Shown here one piece after another: positions 18,937-27,620 of a stretch of 64,000 nt of DNA. Both the position numbers and the translations under genes were made by a program. Each line of letters begins with the position of its first letter. The stretch's first letter is position 1. The notes below the pieces were generated by a model, which did not search any database, was not told where the DNA came from, and was given only the letters and a program-made list of their open reading frames with translations. The stretch comes from an uncultured Anaerolineae bacterium (GTDB lineage Bacteria; Chloroflexota; Anaerolineae; Promineifilales; Promineifilaceae), in contig CAJQMR010000031.1 of the NCBI GenBank assembly GCA_905479495.1, forward strand, positions 1-64,000, given 5' to 3'.

Positions 18937-18972
18937 AAAGCTGTGATGCAAAACTGCATCACAGCTTTTTTT
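18937..18972 (+). terminator. Rho-independent terminator after the lipoprotein gene
   Basis: GCTGTGATGCA pairs with TGCATCACAGC (18955-18965) across an AAAC loop and is followed directly by TTTTTTTA. The stem is extended by A-T pairs on the outside. Confidence 0.92.
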
Positions 18973-19025
18973 ATTCGTGTAGCACAAATCGGCTATTAAA
19001 ATACAATCATTATGTTGATTTATAT

Positions 19026-19054
19026 TTGATCTTATGAAAAGTAATTGTTATAAT
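19026..19054 (+). promoter_or_regulatory. Candidate promoter upstream of the xer recombinase
   Basis: TTGATC at 19026-19031 and TATAAT at 19049-19054 are separated by 17 bases. The predicted leader to the ATG at 19259 is about 200 bases. The rest of the 18905-19258 gap holds only the upstream terminator and AT-rich sequence. Confidence 0.5.
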
Positions 19055-19258
19055 GCCCCTAGTTTAACTTACATAATCTTAATTTAAGTTGTCCGATATC
19101 ATTTCATCTGGCACTTTCTGGCTCAGCGCTAATATAACTCTTTAGAGTGGCTCCTCTCTCTGTGGGCAAATGTATTCACTGCATATACGGGTACAGTTGT
19201 TGCTACACGAATTAAAGCCCTCATTAAAGACCCTGGGCATAGCAAGGAGTGTGAGGCG

Positions 19259-20131
19259 ATGGAAGAACAGCTGCTCGCCTTCCTGAAGTTCCTTCAACAA
19301 GAGTACAATTATTCAAGCAACACAATAGCTGCCTATAAAAACGACCTGGGTCAATTTGTTTCCTACCTACAGGAAAACAATCTGAACAGCAAAGGTAACT
19401 GGCAATCTATTGGCGCTGACAAAATTAATGGATATGTTGATTATATGAAGGAGCAACCCTATGCTTCTTCTTCTGTAGCACGGAAAGTTGCTGCGGTAAA
19501 ATCGTTTTTTAATTACCTAGAAACCAATCATATTGTTCAAGAAAATCCCACGACAGATATTGATTCGCCTAAAGTGAAAAAACGGTTGCCAAAAACGCTT
19601 ACTTCTGAAGAGGTTGAACGGCTTTTGGAAGCTCCCGCAAGTAAAAAATCGCCCAAAAACCTGCGCGATATGGCCTTATTAAATATGTTATATTCTACTG
19701 GCATGCGGGTAACAGAGGTTGTGTCGCTTCGTCTGAAAGATGTTGATTTAGAAAACAAAGTACTCTATTGTCCAGGCAAAGACGATCAAATTCGTGAACT
19801 CCCTTTTGATCAAGAAACTGAGACTATTTTAGAAAATTATATCGAAGAGGGACGGCCGTTTCTCGTTAAAGATAAAGATGAAACCGCTATGTTCCTCAAC
19901 CATCGCGGGCAACAGTTAACCCGTCAAGGCCTCTGGCTCATCATCAAAGCCTATGCCAAAGAAGCAGATTTAAGCGTTGCCGTAACGCCCCACACGCTGC
20001 GCCACAGCTTTGCAGCACACAAGCTTAACAGTGGTTCAGATTTGCAGGAAGTGCAAAAGTTACTCGGTCACGCTAACATTTCTACAACCCAAATTTATAC
20101 CCAACTAGAAGAAGCCGAACCCTCCGAATAA
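19259..20131 (+). CDS. XerC/XerD-type tyrosine recombinase
   Basis: This 290-residue protein has the two-domain plan of site-specific recombinases that resolve chromosome dimers. An N-terminal SAM-like core-binding domain (residues about 1-85) is followed by the catalytic domain. Active-site residues are visible: Arg in YSTGMRVTEV (about 150), HTLRHSFAAH (His and Arg, about 245), LLGHANISTTQIYTQ with His and the nucleophilic Tyr near 281. AAGGAG lies 9 bases before the ATG. No integrase accessory genes, attachment repeats or phage genes flank it, so a housekeeping Xer role is more likely than a mobile element. Which of XerC or XerD it is cannot be decided. Confidence 0.93.
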   Translation: MEEQLLAFLKFLQQEYNYSSNTIAAYKNDLGQFVSYLQENNLNSKGNWQSIGADKINGYVDYMKEQPYASSSVARKVAAVKSFFNYLETNHIVQENPTTDIDSPKVKKRLPKTLTSEEVERLLEAPASKKSPKNLRDMALLNMLYSTGMRVTEVVSLRLKDVDLENKVLYCPGKDDQIRELPFDQETETILENYIEEGRPFLVKDKDETAMFLNHRGQQLTRQGLWLIIKAYAKEADLSVAVTPHTLRHSFAAHKLNSGSDLQEVQKLLGHANISTTQIYTQLEEAEPSE

Positions 20132-20163
20132 ACGTTTAACCCAATTTACGTAACAGCTCAAGC

Positions 20164-20186
20164 GCCACGGCAAAATTTGTCGTGGC
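20164..20186 (+). terminator. Hairpin between xer and punA
   Basis: GCCACGGC (20164-20171) pairs with GTCGTGGC (20179-20186) around AAAATTT and is followed by the weak T-rich run CTCTTATTTT. It is a plausible but imperfect terminator or attenuator. Confidence 0.55.
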
Positions 20187-20207
20187 CTCTTATTTTCAGG
20201 TGACACT

Positions 20208-21050
20208 ATGACAACCGCAGAAACCGCAAAACAAGTAGAAATTGCTGCGCAGGCCATTCGACAACAAACCATCTATCGACCTACAGTAGGTCTGGTACTT
20301 GGCTCTGGTTTGAGCGAACTGGCCAACAGCATTCAAGATCCGGACATTATCCCCTACGAAAACATTCCAGGCTGGCCCCAATCGACCGTGGTAGGCCATA
20401 GCGGCCGTTTAGTCATCGGCACCTTAGAAGGTAAAACGGTGCTGGTGCAGCAAGGCCGTGCTCATTACTACGAAGGGTATGACATGGACCAGATTACCTT
20501 GCCCGTACGCGTGATGCATGCCTTGGGCATCCAGATGCTGATTGTGACCAACGCCGCTGGCGGCATCAACGCAGACTTTACACCCGGCGATCTGATGCTC
20601 ATCACGGATCACATCAACTTTTTGGGGTTGGCTGGGCAAAACCCACTGCGCGGACCTAACGATGAAACGATTGGGTCGCGCTTCCCAGATATGATTGGCA
20701 CATACAGTTTGGCACTGAGAAAGCTGGCGCAGGAAACGGCCGTTGCCAATCACTTCACCTTACAAGAAGGCACCTACGCCTACGTGGCCGGTCCTAGCTT
20801 TGAAACACCCGCCGAACTACGCTTCTTGCGCACGGTTGGTGCCGATGCTGTCGGTATGTCCACCGTGCCCACTGTCGTTGTCGCCCGACATGCCGGGATG
20901 CAAATTTTGGGCATCTCCTCCATCACCAACAAAGCCGACCCAGACCCCAAACCTGGCACCGTCGTTAGCCACATCGAAGTATTAGAAACCGGACAGCAAA
21001 TTATTCCCCGTTTGACCACCCTGCTGCGTGGCATCCTGCAACAACTTTAA
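20208..21050 (+). CDS. punA: Purine-nucleoside phosphorylase
   Basis: This 280-residue protein is of the trimeric PNP/MTAP class. It splits guanosine or inosine with phosphate to free base plus ribose 1-phosphate. Motifs are GLVLGSGLSELA (about 28), the phosphate site GHSGRLVIG (about 63) and QGRAHYYEGY (about 83), and VTNAAGGIN (about 111). AGPSFETPAELRFLR (about 192) and GADAVGMSTVPTVVVARH (about 210) complete the purine site, and SSITNKA carries the Asn that contacts the base. AGGTGA precedes the ATG. The catalogue of residues is complete, so it should be active. Confidence 0.96.
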   Translation: MTTAETAKQVEIAAQAIRQQTIYRPTVGLVLGSGLSELANSIQDPDIIPYENIPGWPQSTVVGHSGRLVIGTLEGKTVLVQQGRAHYYEGYDMDQITLPVRVMHALGIQMLIVTNAAGGINADFTPGDLMLITDHINFLGLAGQNPLRGPNDETIGSRFPDMIGTYSLALRKLAQETAVANHFTLQEGTYAYVAGPSFETPAELRFLRTVGADAVGMSTVPTVVVARHAGMQILGISSITNKADPDPKPGTVVSHIEVLETGQQIIPRLTTLLRGILQQL

Positions 21051-21064
21051 TTCCAAGATACAAT

Positions 21065-21139
21065 CACAGACAAGCAAAAGCTGATGTAATCAGCTAGAAT
21101 AATCGGGCGCACAAACTTGTGCGCCGCCGCTTGTCTGTG
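21065..21139 (+). repeat. Perfect three-way-junction element downstream of punA
   Basis: An outer stem of 11 exact pairs (CACAGACAAGC 21065-21075 with GCTTGTCTGTG 21129-21139) encloses two perfect hairpins. These are AGCTGAT/ATCAGCT (21079-21085 with 21089-21095, loop GTA) and GGCGCACAA/TTGTGCGCC (21106-21114 with 21117-21125, loop AC). There is no U-run, so it is not an ordinary terminator. It may be a structured RNA, a folded DNA site or a small mobile palindrome. Confidence 0.75.
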
Positions 21140-21158
21140 TAACTTGCGAATATAAACT

Positions 21159-21164
21159 TATAAA
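21159..21164 (+). promoter_or_regulatory. Candidate -10 box for a leaderless transcript
   Basis: TATAAA ends 8 bases before the ATG at 21173, and no ribosome binding site is visible. The same spacing is seen before the genes at 30225 and 32185. No good -35 was found; a second TATAAA lies at 21151-21156. Confidence 0.35.
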
Positions 21165-21172
21165 AAGCCAAC

Positions 21173-21955
21173 ATGGATCAATTTTTCGTCTTTATTCTCC
21201 ACAATGATGTCTGGATTTATATCGTTTCGGCTTTAGGACTTTTTTGGTATCTTAACGAGTTCATCCGTGCCCAACGGCAGCTGCGGGTGGCAATTTTCAA
21301 CCTGGAACGAGAAACCAACACACAAATCCGCAACACCGCACTTGTTGTCATTTTCATCCTCTTAGGGATCATTGGTGGGGTTTATTATGTCAACAGTCAG
21401 GTGGCTCCTACATTGCCAGCTTCTTTACTGCGACCAGCTACCCCCACCCCAGATATTTTTCGCACACCCTTGTCGTCGCCTACACCATTGCTCACACGCC
21501 AGCCAACACCCACACCACCGCTAGTACCTACCATTACCCTGGCCAGCAATCCGGGTGAACCCGCGCCAAATCCCGGGGAAGAAGCAACACCAGAAGAAAC
21601 AGCAACGGCCGTTGGCACACCAACCCCTCCCCCCACACCCTCAGTGGGCTGTACGGTTCAGCTAAACATATCCGAACCGCGCAACGGTTCTGTCGTTTCC
21701 GGCACCATCATGTTTAACGGCACGGCCGATTTTGAGGAGTTTGGCTATTACACATTGGAGGCAAACGGACCACAAACTGGCGGGCAGTGGGCTTCCTTGC
21801 TCGGGCGAAATATTGAACAAACGGTGCAGGATGGCTTCTTGGGCAGTGTTAATTTGAGCGAGTGGGAAACTGGACCTTACCTCATCCGCCTGTCAGCTGC
21901 AGACCAATCGCAAAACACCATTGCCCAATGTGTGATTCAGGTGACGCTACAATAA
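21173..21955 (+). CDS. Membrane-anchored Thr/Pro-stalk protein with Ig-like C-terminal domain
   Basis: This 260-residue protein has two N-terminal hydrophobic segments (about 12-30 and 50-75) around a basic QRQLRVAIF stretch. A Thr/Pro-rich stalk (about 80-160) follows, then a 95-residue beta-sandwich domain starting near VQLNISEPRNGSVVSG. That domain (FNGTADFEEFGYYTLEANGP) resembles the Ig-like domains found in Chloroflexota envelope proteins. It probably faces outward. Function is unknown. Confidence 0.82.
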   Translation: MDQFFVFILHNDVWIYIVSALGLFWYLNEFIRAQRQLRVAIFNLERETNTQIRNTALVVIFILLGIIGGVYYVNSQVAPTLPASLLRPATPTPDIFRTPLSSPTPLLTRQPTPTPPLVPTITLASNPGEPAPNPGEEATPEETATAVGTPTPPPTPSVGCTVQLNISEPRNGSVVSGTIMFNGTADFEEFGYYTLEANGPQTGGQWASLLGRNIEQTVQDGFLGSVNLSEWETGPYLIRLSAADQSQNTIAQCVIQVTLQ

Positions 21956-21986
21956 TTCCTTGCGCCGCATAAAACGCGATGAGAAA

Positions 21987-22568
21987 TCACGCATCATCTT
22001 CCGCAATCAGCTGCTCATAAAAGCAAAGTTGGGTGTTGCCGTAGGTGCGGCTGTCGTAAAGCGATAAATTTTGCAGGGTAAGGGGTTCATACTCTTTGGG
22101 GTCAATTTGCACCACGACAATGCCTGCGGGAGTGAGCCAGGCAGACGGCCGTTCGTCCAGCACGTCCATTACTTTTTGCCACAAACCCAAATATTGCGGG
22201 GGCGCAACATAGATGAGGTGGAAACGGCCGTTACGTCCATTCCCTACCGCGCTTCGACTCAAATAATCAAAAGCATCCGCCTGTACAATTTGGGCGTGAT
22301 CCTGCAATCGCGTTGTTTTCAGATTCGCTTCGATGGTTTTGATAGCCTGACGCACCTTGTCGATAAATACAACTTCGGTCGCGCCACGACTTAACGCTTC
22401 AATACCCACCTGACCCGTCCCAGCAAACAGATCAAGCCATACCTCATCATTCACTTTGCCCAAAATATTGAACAGGCTCTCTTTAACACGGTCCATAATG
22501 GGCCGGGTAGAATCACCCGGTACACGTTTGAGTCGGCTTCCCCTGGCACTCCCGCTAATGACGCGCAT
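21987..22568 (-). CDS. rsmD: 16S rRNA (guanine-N2)-methyltransferase RsmD family
   Basis: This 193-residue SAM-dependent methylase matches RsmD, which modifies G966 of 16S rRNA. MRVISGSARGSRL opens the protein and RPIMDRVKESLFNIL is the family RNA-binding segment. The SAM-binding motif is LDLFAGTGQVGIEALSRGA (about 43). The catalytic motif, normally DPPY/F, reads YVAPPQY (about 125), so the acidic residue is Ala. This may be a lineage variant or may alter activity. The gene converges on the preceding one. Confidence 0.9.
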   Translation of the reverse strand: MRVISGSARGSRLKRVPGDSTRPIMDRVKESLFNILGKVNDEVWLDLFAGTGQVGIEALSRGATEVVFIDKVRQAIKTIEANLKTTRLQDHAQIVQADAFDYLSRSAVGNGRNGRFHLIYVAPPQYLGLWQKVMDVLDERPSAWLTPAGIVVVQIDPKEYEPLTLQNLSLYDSRTYGNTQLCFYEQLIAEDDA

Positions 22569-22572
22569 TTTC

Positions 22573-22640
22573 GTTATCGGTAATCGGTGAACAGTAATCG
22601 GTAATCGGTTTTAGATAAACTGATTACCGATTACTGAATA
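22573..22640. repeat. ATCGGTAA-word inverted repeat upstream of rsmD
   Basis: AGTAATCGGTAATCGGTTT (from 22593) pairs with the sequence at 22616-22635 with one mismatch over about 18 bases. Extra ATCGGTAA words extend to the left. The same words form the elements at 48211-48286 and 53956-54032. Confidence 0.8.
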
Positions 22641-22646
22641 CCAGAC

Positions 22647-23525
22647 TTACCGGTGTGCTGCCACAATCTTGGCAATATCGTCAGGATTATCGGCAACTTT
22701 AACACCTGCGGCACGCAAAGCTTCTACTTTGCTTTCGGCCGTACCGCTTTTGCCTTCAACAATGGCCCCAGCATGCCCCATCCGCTTACCCGGAGGCGCT
22801 GTACGGCCAGCAATGAAGGACGTTACCGGTTTGGTGACGTGTTGCGCAATGTAAGCAGCTGCTTGTTCTTCTGCATTACCGCCAATCTCGCCAATCATCA
22901 CAATTTGTTCAGTAGCTGGATCATCCTCAAACAAAGCCAGCACATCAATAAAATTGGTGCCGCTAATGGGATCGCCCCCAATCCCCACACAAGTGGATTG
23001 GCCTATACCCAGCTTGGTCAGGGCATCGATCACCTCATACGTTAGCGTGCCGCTTTTGGAAACGACACCTACGTTGCCAGGCATGGCAATGGAACCAGGA
23101 ATAATGCCAACTTTGGCTTCGCCAGGTGTCAGCAAGCCGGGGCAGTTTGGCCCCACCAGCCGGACATCAAGCGTATCCAGGTAGGCCCGAGCGGCGATCA
23201 TATCCAAAACAGGAATATGTTCTGTGAGGCAAACAATCAGGTCTACTTCAGCATCAGCCGCCTCATAAATAGCATCAACAGCAAAACGAGCCGGCACAAA
23301 AATGAGCGAGGCATTGGCCCCTGTTGCTACCACAGCTTCTTTTACCGTGTCGAAGACGGGCACTTTCTTGTCATTGGTGCTAAACCATTGACCGCCTTTG
23401 CCCGGGGTCACGCCACCAACAACATTGGTGCCATATTCAATCATCTGGGTTGTGTGGAAGCTGCCTTCCCGCCCGGTGATACCCTGAACAATCAGGCGTG
23501 TATTTTTATCGACGAGAATACTCAT
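22647..23525 (-). CDS. sucD: Succinyl-CoA synthetase alpha subunit
   Basis: This 292-residue protein binds CoA and carries the phosphohistidine of succinyl-CoA synthetase (TCA cycle, substrate-level phosphorylation). The CoA-binding region VQGITGREGSFHT (about 13) and the swinging-His motif GKRMGHAGAIVEG (His about 249) are intact. VGPNCPGLLTPGEAKVG and VSKSGTLTYEVIDAL also match. The start overlaps the sucC stop by one base (TAATG), as in an operon. Confidence 0.97.
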   Translation of the reverse strand: MSILVDKNTRLIVQGITGREGSFHTTQMIEYGTNVVGGVTPGKGGQWFSTNDKKVPVFDTVKEAVVATGANASLIFVPARFAVDAIYEAADAEVDLIVCLTEHIPVLDMIAARAYLDTLDVRLVGPNCPGLLTPGEAKVGIIPGSIAMPGNVGVVSKSGTLTYEVIDALTKLGIGQSTCVGIGGDPISGTNFIDVLALFEDDPATEQIVMIGEIGGNAEEQAAAYIAQHVTKPVTSFIAGRTAPPGKRMGHAGAIVEGKSGTAESKVEALRAAGVKVADNPDDIAKIVAAHR

Positions 23526-24682
23526 TATTTGGCCCCCTTTGCGGCGGCAACCGCTTTTTGTGCTGCATCTGAGAGGGTAACGGCCGTTTCCATATCTGAG
23601 TCCGCCAAAATAGCCATTCCCTCCGCTGCGTTTGTTCCAGCCAGACGAACCACCATCGGCACATCCGTCTGCACCTGGTTTAATGCTTCGATAATCCCCT
23701 TGGCCACTTCATCACCGCGCGTAATGCCGCCAAAAATGTTGATCAACACGGCTTTAACGCTTTCATCTGACAAAATAAGCCGCAGTGCCGTGGCCACCTG
23801 CTCTGCCTTAGCCCCGCCGCCAATGTCTAAGAAGTTGGCTGGCGCACAGTTATATTCTTCACCAAATTTCTTCACCACGTCCATGGTGGCCATTGCCAAA
23901 CCGGCCCCGTTGACCATACAGCCGATGTTACCTTCTAGCTGAATAAGATTGATGCCACTAAGACGGGCTTCTTTTTCTGCGGCCGTTTCTTCATCCACGT
24001 CCCGCATTTCGGTCAATTTAGGCTGCCGGTACAGCCCATTGTCATCAATCGACATCTTGCCATCCAGGGCCATCAGCTTGCCACTGCCGGTGATTACCAG
24101 TGGATTTATTTCCGTTAGCGACGCATCGTTGGCCTTAAAGCAAGAATACAAACCAACCACAATTTTATGGAACTCGCGCCACAAATCACGCGGCAAATCC
24201 ATGGCCGAAGCCAGGTACGTTGTTTGATAACTGCGCACACCCAAGGCTGGCTCAATATAGGCGCGGAATATCTTCTCCGGCGAGCGTTCATTGACTTCCT
24301 CAATGTCCATGCCACCTTCGGCAGAAGCCATCACCATTGGCCGCCGTTTGGCGCGGTCAATCAGAACGGCCAGGTAGATTTCCTGGTCTATGCCACCAGG
24401 GGATTGTTCATCAATGAGGACTCTATGGACCTGAAACCCTTTGATGTTCATGCCCAAAATTTGGCTGGCAGCCGCTTCGGCTTCATCTGGGTTATTGGCC
24501 AGCTTGATGCCCCCAGCCTTGCCACGTCCACCAATTAACACCTGCGACTTGACGACAACCTTGCCGCCCAATTCCCGGGCAATCTCACGCGCCTCAACAG
24601 GTGTTGTGGCGATGTCACCGTGGGGAATCGGCACGCCGTGTTCGGCAAACAATCGTTTTGCTTGATATTCGTGCAGATTCAC
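23525..24682 (-). CDS. sucC: Succinyl-CoA synthetase beta subunit
   Basis: This 385-residue subunit has an N-terminal ATP-grasp domain (MNLHEYQAKRLFAEHGVPIP, then VVKSQVLIGGRGKAGG near residue 40) and the C-terminal ligase domain with GGITRGDEVAKGI. EINPLVITGSGKLMALDGK carries Mg-site residues. The GTG start at 24682 follows AAGGAG. It is the first gene of sucCD. Confidence 0.97.
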   Translation of the reverse strand: MNLHEYQAKRLFAEHGVPIPHGDIATTPVEAREIARELGGKVVVKSQVLIGGRGKAGGIKLANNPDEAEAAASQILGMNIKGFQVHRVLIDEQSPGGIDQEIYLAVLIDRAKRRPMVMASAEGGMDIEEVNERSPEKIFRAYIEPALGVRSYQTTYLASAMDLPRDLWREFHKIVVGLYSCFKANDASLTEINPLVITGSGKLMALDGKMSIDDNGLYRQPKLTEMRDVDEETAAEKEARLSGINLIQLEGNIGCMVNGAGLAMATMDVVKKFGEEYNCAPANFLDIGGGAKAEQVATALRLILSDESVKAVLINIFGGITRGDEVAKGIIEALNQVQTDVPMVVRLAGTNAAEGMAILADSDMETAVTLSDAAQKAVAAAKGAK

Positions 24683-24798
24683 TTACACACTCCTTATTAG
24701 TGGGGATTTCCATTAAGTGATTTTGAATGGATTGGTCTGTTTGGATTTTGCGGACGGAGCAGTTGCCGCCCGCATTTTGACTTGAAAAGTACCAAAAA

Positions 24799-24804
24799 AT
24801 TATA
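24799..24804 (-). promoter_or_regulatory. Candidate -10 box for sucCD
   Basis: A perfect TATAAT reads on the minus strand, about 115 bases before the sucC GTG. A matching -35 is weak, so support is limited. Confidence 0.3.
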
Positions 24805-24871
24805 ACACGCCCCACCATGAACGGCGAGAGCATCGTGCAGTCCACGGCGCAGCAGTAGAACATTTGTCACG

Positions 24872-24901
24872 TTGACCCGGCAGCCCTAATCCTTCCATAA
24901 T
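24872..24901 (+). promoter_or_regulatory. Candidate leaderless promoter of the 169-residue membrane protein
   Basis: TTGACC at 24872-24877 and CATAAT at 24896-24901 are separated by 18 bases. The ATG begins 9 bases later at 24911 with no ribosome binding site, which fits transcription starting at or next to the start codon. Confidence 0.5.
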
Positions 24902-24910
24902 CTTAAGACG

Positions 24911-25420
24911 ATGACGACGTTATCTACTTCAACCTCATTATCCCTCGACAGCGATGAGTTTCTTCTCATCACGCATCCTAAGCTACGGGCACAGCTGCTT
25001 CAAGCGCGCCTATTTGACGAGTTTAGCGCTAAATGTGTTATTCAGCGTGACGAGGATGTTTACCTCTCTCTACGAGAAATCCCCGATGAGTCACAGCGCC
25101 GAGAGGTTAGCTGGGCCATTTTACGTTTGCAAATGGGTGCAAATCTGAGCTCGCAAGAGCTGCCAATCCCCTTGCAATCGGCCTTGTCTACCGTGGTCAC
25201 AGGTCCCTCACCTTTGATTCGGGCGCTAATTTGGGGATCGGTTTGTGGGGTGATTGGGGGTGTGCTGGTGATGGCGATTGTTGGTTTGTTTACCACAATT
25301 CTCATGGTGCCAGCAGACTCTTACACAGGCTTTATGGCAACGGCCGTTGCCTTTGTCTTATCGGGTGCCCTGCTGGGCATCGGAGCCACCATCTACTTTT
25401 GGCGCAAATTTAGCCAGTAA
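24911..25420 (+). CDS. Membrane protein of unknown function
   Basis: This 169-residue protein has a soluble N-terminal half (residues about 1-95) containing DEDVYLSLREIPDESQRR. Two membrane helices follow, at about 106-132 and 143-163. I do not recognise the family. It is divergent from sucCD and convergent with the SGNH gene. The codon use matches its neighbours, and it carries one ACGGCCGT. Confidence 0.75.
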   Translation: MTTLSTSTSLSLDSDEFLLITHPKLRAQLLQARLFDEFSAKCVIQRDEDVYLSLREIPDESQRREVSWAILRLQMGANLSSQELPIPLQSALSTVVTGPSPLIRALIWGSVCGVIGGVLVMAIVGLFTTILMVPADSYTGFMATAVAFVLSGALLGIGATIYFWRKFSQ

Positions 25421-25446
25421 ACGGCCGTTCCTCTCCCCACCCTCTT

Positions 25447-26760
25447 CTACTCAGGCAAAGATTGTAAAAAATCCCAAATCGCATCAGCCGCCAGATCGTT
25501 GCCGGCCTGATTCCAATGCGGATCGCCAAAATGATACAGCTCGCCATTTTCAATGCTGCCCTGCCAAAAAATAGGTGTCAGGTTAAGAAAATGAATCCCT
25601 GCTTCAGACGTAAAATCAGTCATCAACTGCTCCTGAGCCTGCGTAGTTTCGCTAAACCGATCATAGCTCAGAAAAGTAGGCTCCCATTGCAATGTGCCGC
25701 TGTCACCTTCGCTCAGCGTTACCGTCACGGTGCGCTCCAACACATTATTCACATCCACCTCATCCCAGACGCGAGACCACAGCACATGTTCTTTGCTGGG
25801 AATGTAGACCACCACCAGTTCGGCACCCTGGGCAGCAACTTCTTCATTTAAGGCAATGAGGGTGGATTTTACGGCCGTAAACTCATCACTCGCCGCCAAC
25901 GTCTCATAATCTGCACTCAACGGCAGCAGATGAACATCTTTAAACACGGTCTCAATCGGCCCCGCCTCGGTATTGGCCACGATGGGATAGCGATAATCTG
26001 GCGCTTCTTCCGCTTCTGCAGGAAACAGTTGCTGCCACAAATAGGTCACAAAATGTGGCGTGAGCAATCGTCGAAACAATGACACATCCTGCATGTCATA
26101 TTCTCGCCAATCCAAACCACTTTCCCGACGTTCCAAATATTGCTGGGTGTTGATGATGTCATTTCCTTCAAAAAACATCAGCAAAACATATTTTGGCTGC
26201 TTGTCCAGACCAAACTGCCGGATTGCTTCCGCCTCGTTGAGTGTACTCCAGCTGGGTGCCCCCAGTGCTAAAATCTCTTGCCCAGCGTATTGCTCCAGCC
26301 GCTCAATCCAAGTGGTGGGCGCGGTGCGAATCGTAAAAGAATCCCCAGTAATCACAATGTCATACTGATCTTGCCAGACAGCTGGCTCGTTGGGAAAACC
26401 GTGATCGTCTGTGACAAAACGGTACTCAAAGGAATCATCCCGGTCGGTGGGCGCAGTGCTGTCATCTGAATTAGCCAGGTAGGGATTGGCCGGATTCCAC
26501 AAACCCTCCAGCTTAAAGTCTGGCGTGTAGCGGTAGCCAATGCGCACTGGCTTATCATATACAAAATAGGGCTGGCAAATGTACGTGCCGATGATAGGGT
26601 CCGAGGCGCACACTTCGATGGGGATGAGCTGGTAAAACAGCCGGAAGCCTACCTCGATAGCGATGACCAGCGTCAAAAGCGTCACAAAAACGGGGCCGAT
26701 GATGTTTACGGCCGTTTTCCAGCCAGATTTCTTTTGTTTAGATAGTGTTGAATCGCTCAT
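25447..26760 (-). CDS. Membrane-anchored SGNH/GDSL-like hydrolase
   Basis: This 437-residue protein has an N-terminal membrane helix (about 15-40) and an external SGNH-type domain. The nucleophile block VITGDSFTIR lies near residue 135. An EGNDIINTQ block supplies Gly and Asn, and the C-terminal FGDPHWNQAGNDLAAD supplies the Asp and His. The closest functional group is the AlgJ/AlgX/DltD-like acyl transferases or esterases that act on surface polysaccharides; this is inference. The stop is 6 bases from the RNA methyltransferase gene upstream on the same strand, so they may be co-transcribed. Confidence 0.82.
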   Translation of the reverse strand: MSDSTLSKQKKSGWKTAVNIIGPVFVTLLTLVIAIEVGFRLFYQLIPIEVCASDPIIGTYICQPYFVYDKPVRIGYRYTPDFKLEGLWNPANPYLANSDDSTAPTDRDDSFEYRFVTDDHGFPNEPAVWQDQYDIVITGDSFTIRTAPTTWIERLEQYAGQEILALGAPSWSTLNEAEAIRQFGLDKQPKYVLLMFFEGNDIINTQQYLERRESGLDWREYDMQDVSLFRRLLTPHFVTYLWQQLFPAEAEEAPDYRYPIVANTEAGPIETVFKDVHLLPLSADYETLAASDEFTAVKSTLIALNEEVAAQGAELVVVYIPSKEHVLWSRVWDEVDVNNVLERTVTVTLSEGDSGTLQWEPTFLSYDRFSETTQAQEQLMTDFTSEAGIHFLNLTPIFWQGSIENGELYHFGDPHWNQAGNDLAADAIWDFLQSLPE

Positions 26761-26766
26761 TATGAA

Positions 26767-27519
26767 TCATACGTGCGCCCGCTGGCGCATCACCTCAAAA
26801 GCCACAATAGCCGCCGAAGCCACCACGCCCAACGATTGCTGAAAGTTGGGCTGCTGGTAGGGAATTTGCAAAATTAGATCCGCCTGAGCCAAAAACGAGC
26901 GCGTCACGCCGCGTCGTTCGCCTCCCAGCAGCAAAAAGAGCGGATCGATTAAGTTGGCTTCATAAAGGGAAACAGCCTGCTGGTTGCTGGTGGCCGCAAT
27001 ACGCAGGCCCAGGCTGCGAAAGGTGTCGGCGGCTAATTCGGCCGTTTCGGCAATGGCAATGGGCATCTGCTCTGACACACCGGCTGACGCCCGCGCCACC
27101 ACGCCAGCGGCCGTAAACCAGTTACGTGGTCGCACCACCACACCATCCACCCCAGCAGCATACAACGAGCGCAGCGCCTGGCCAAAGTTAAAAGGGTCTT
27201 CAATGCCATCCAGCATAACCACAAACGGCCGTTCCTTGCCCACGCTCAATGAGTCTAACGGCACAAACTGGCGCGGTCCCGCCGCTGCCACCACACCACC
27301 ATGAGACTGGCCTGTAACCCGCTCAGCAATAAACGCTTCATCAACAAGCTGCAAAGGAACCGCTGCCTGACTTGTAAGCCGCTGCAAGTTAGCCACACGC
27401 CGCTCCCAACGACGGCCGTTCCCTTTTTGCACATAAACGGCCGTTACCTCACGGCACTTGCCCCGCAAAGCAGCTTCTATAGAAATCGTTCCTTCTAACC
27501 AAATCGTCTCGTCGCTCAT
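26767..27519 (-). CDS. TrmH/SpoU-family RNA methyltransferase
   Basis: This 250-residue protein has an N-terminal substrate-binding domain (LEGTISIEAALRGKCREV) and a SPOUT methylase domain. Motif 1 is DGIEDPFNFGQALRSLYAAG (about 106), motif 2 is LLLGGERRGVTRSFL (about 196) and motif 3 is IPYQQPNFQQSLGVVASAAI (about 218). Motif 3 normally reads SLNVSVA; here Asn is Gly, so catalysis may differ. The target is probably a 2'-O-ribose of rRNA or tRNA. Confidence 0.88.
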   Translation of the reverse strand: MSDETIWLEGTISIEAALRGKCREVTAVYVQKGNGRRWERRVANLQRLTSQAAVPLQLVDEAFIAERVTGQSHGGVVAAAGPRQFVPLDSLSVGKERPFVVMLDGIEDPFNFGQALRSLYAAGVDGVVVRPRNWFTAAGVVARASAGVSEQMPIAIAETAELAADTFRSLGLRIAATSNQQAVSLYEANLIDPLFLLLGGERRGVTRSFLAQADLILQIPYQQPNFQQSLGVVASAAIVAFEVMRQRAHV

Positions 27520-27543
27520 TTGCCTGATTTTGCCTCAACTGCC

Positions 27544-27597
27544 GCATAACGCAAGTAAGGGCAGGTCAAAGACCTACCCTTACAATGATTGTTATGC
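27544..27597. repeat. Nested inverted repeat with GTAAGGGCAGGTC arms
   Basis: GTAAGGGCAGGTC (27555-27567) pairs with GACCTACCCTTAC (27571-27583) around AAA with one mismatch. An outer stem of GCATAAC/GTTATGC (27544-27550 with 27591-27597) encloses it. It separates two minus-strand genes and has no T-run on either side. Confidence 0.75.
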
Positions 27598-27620
27598 TAT
27601 TGCCTGGTTAATGCCTAGTT

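Noticed and set aside
19259..20131. Integrase marking a prophage or integron
   Set aside because: No attachment repeats, phage genes or cassette array flank it; the protein is a typical Xer recombinase.
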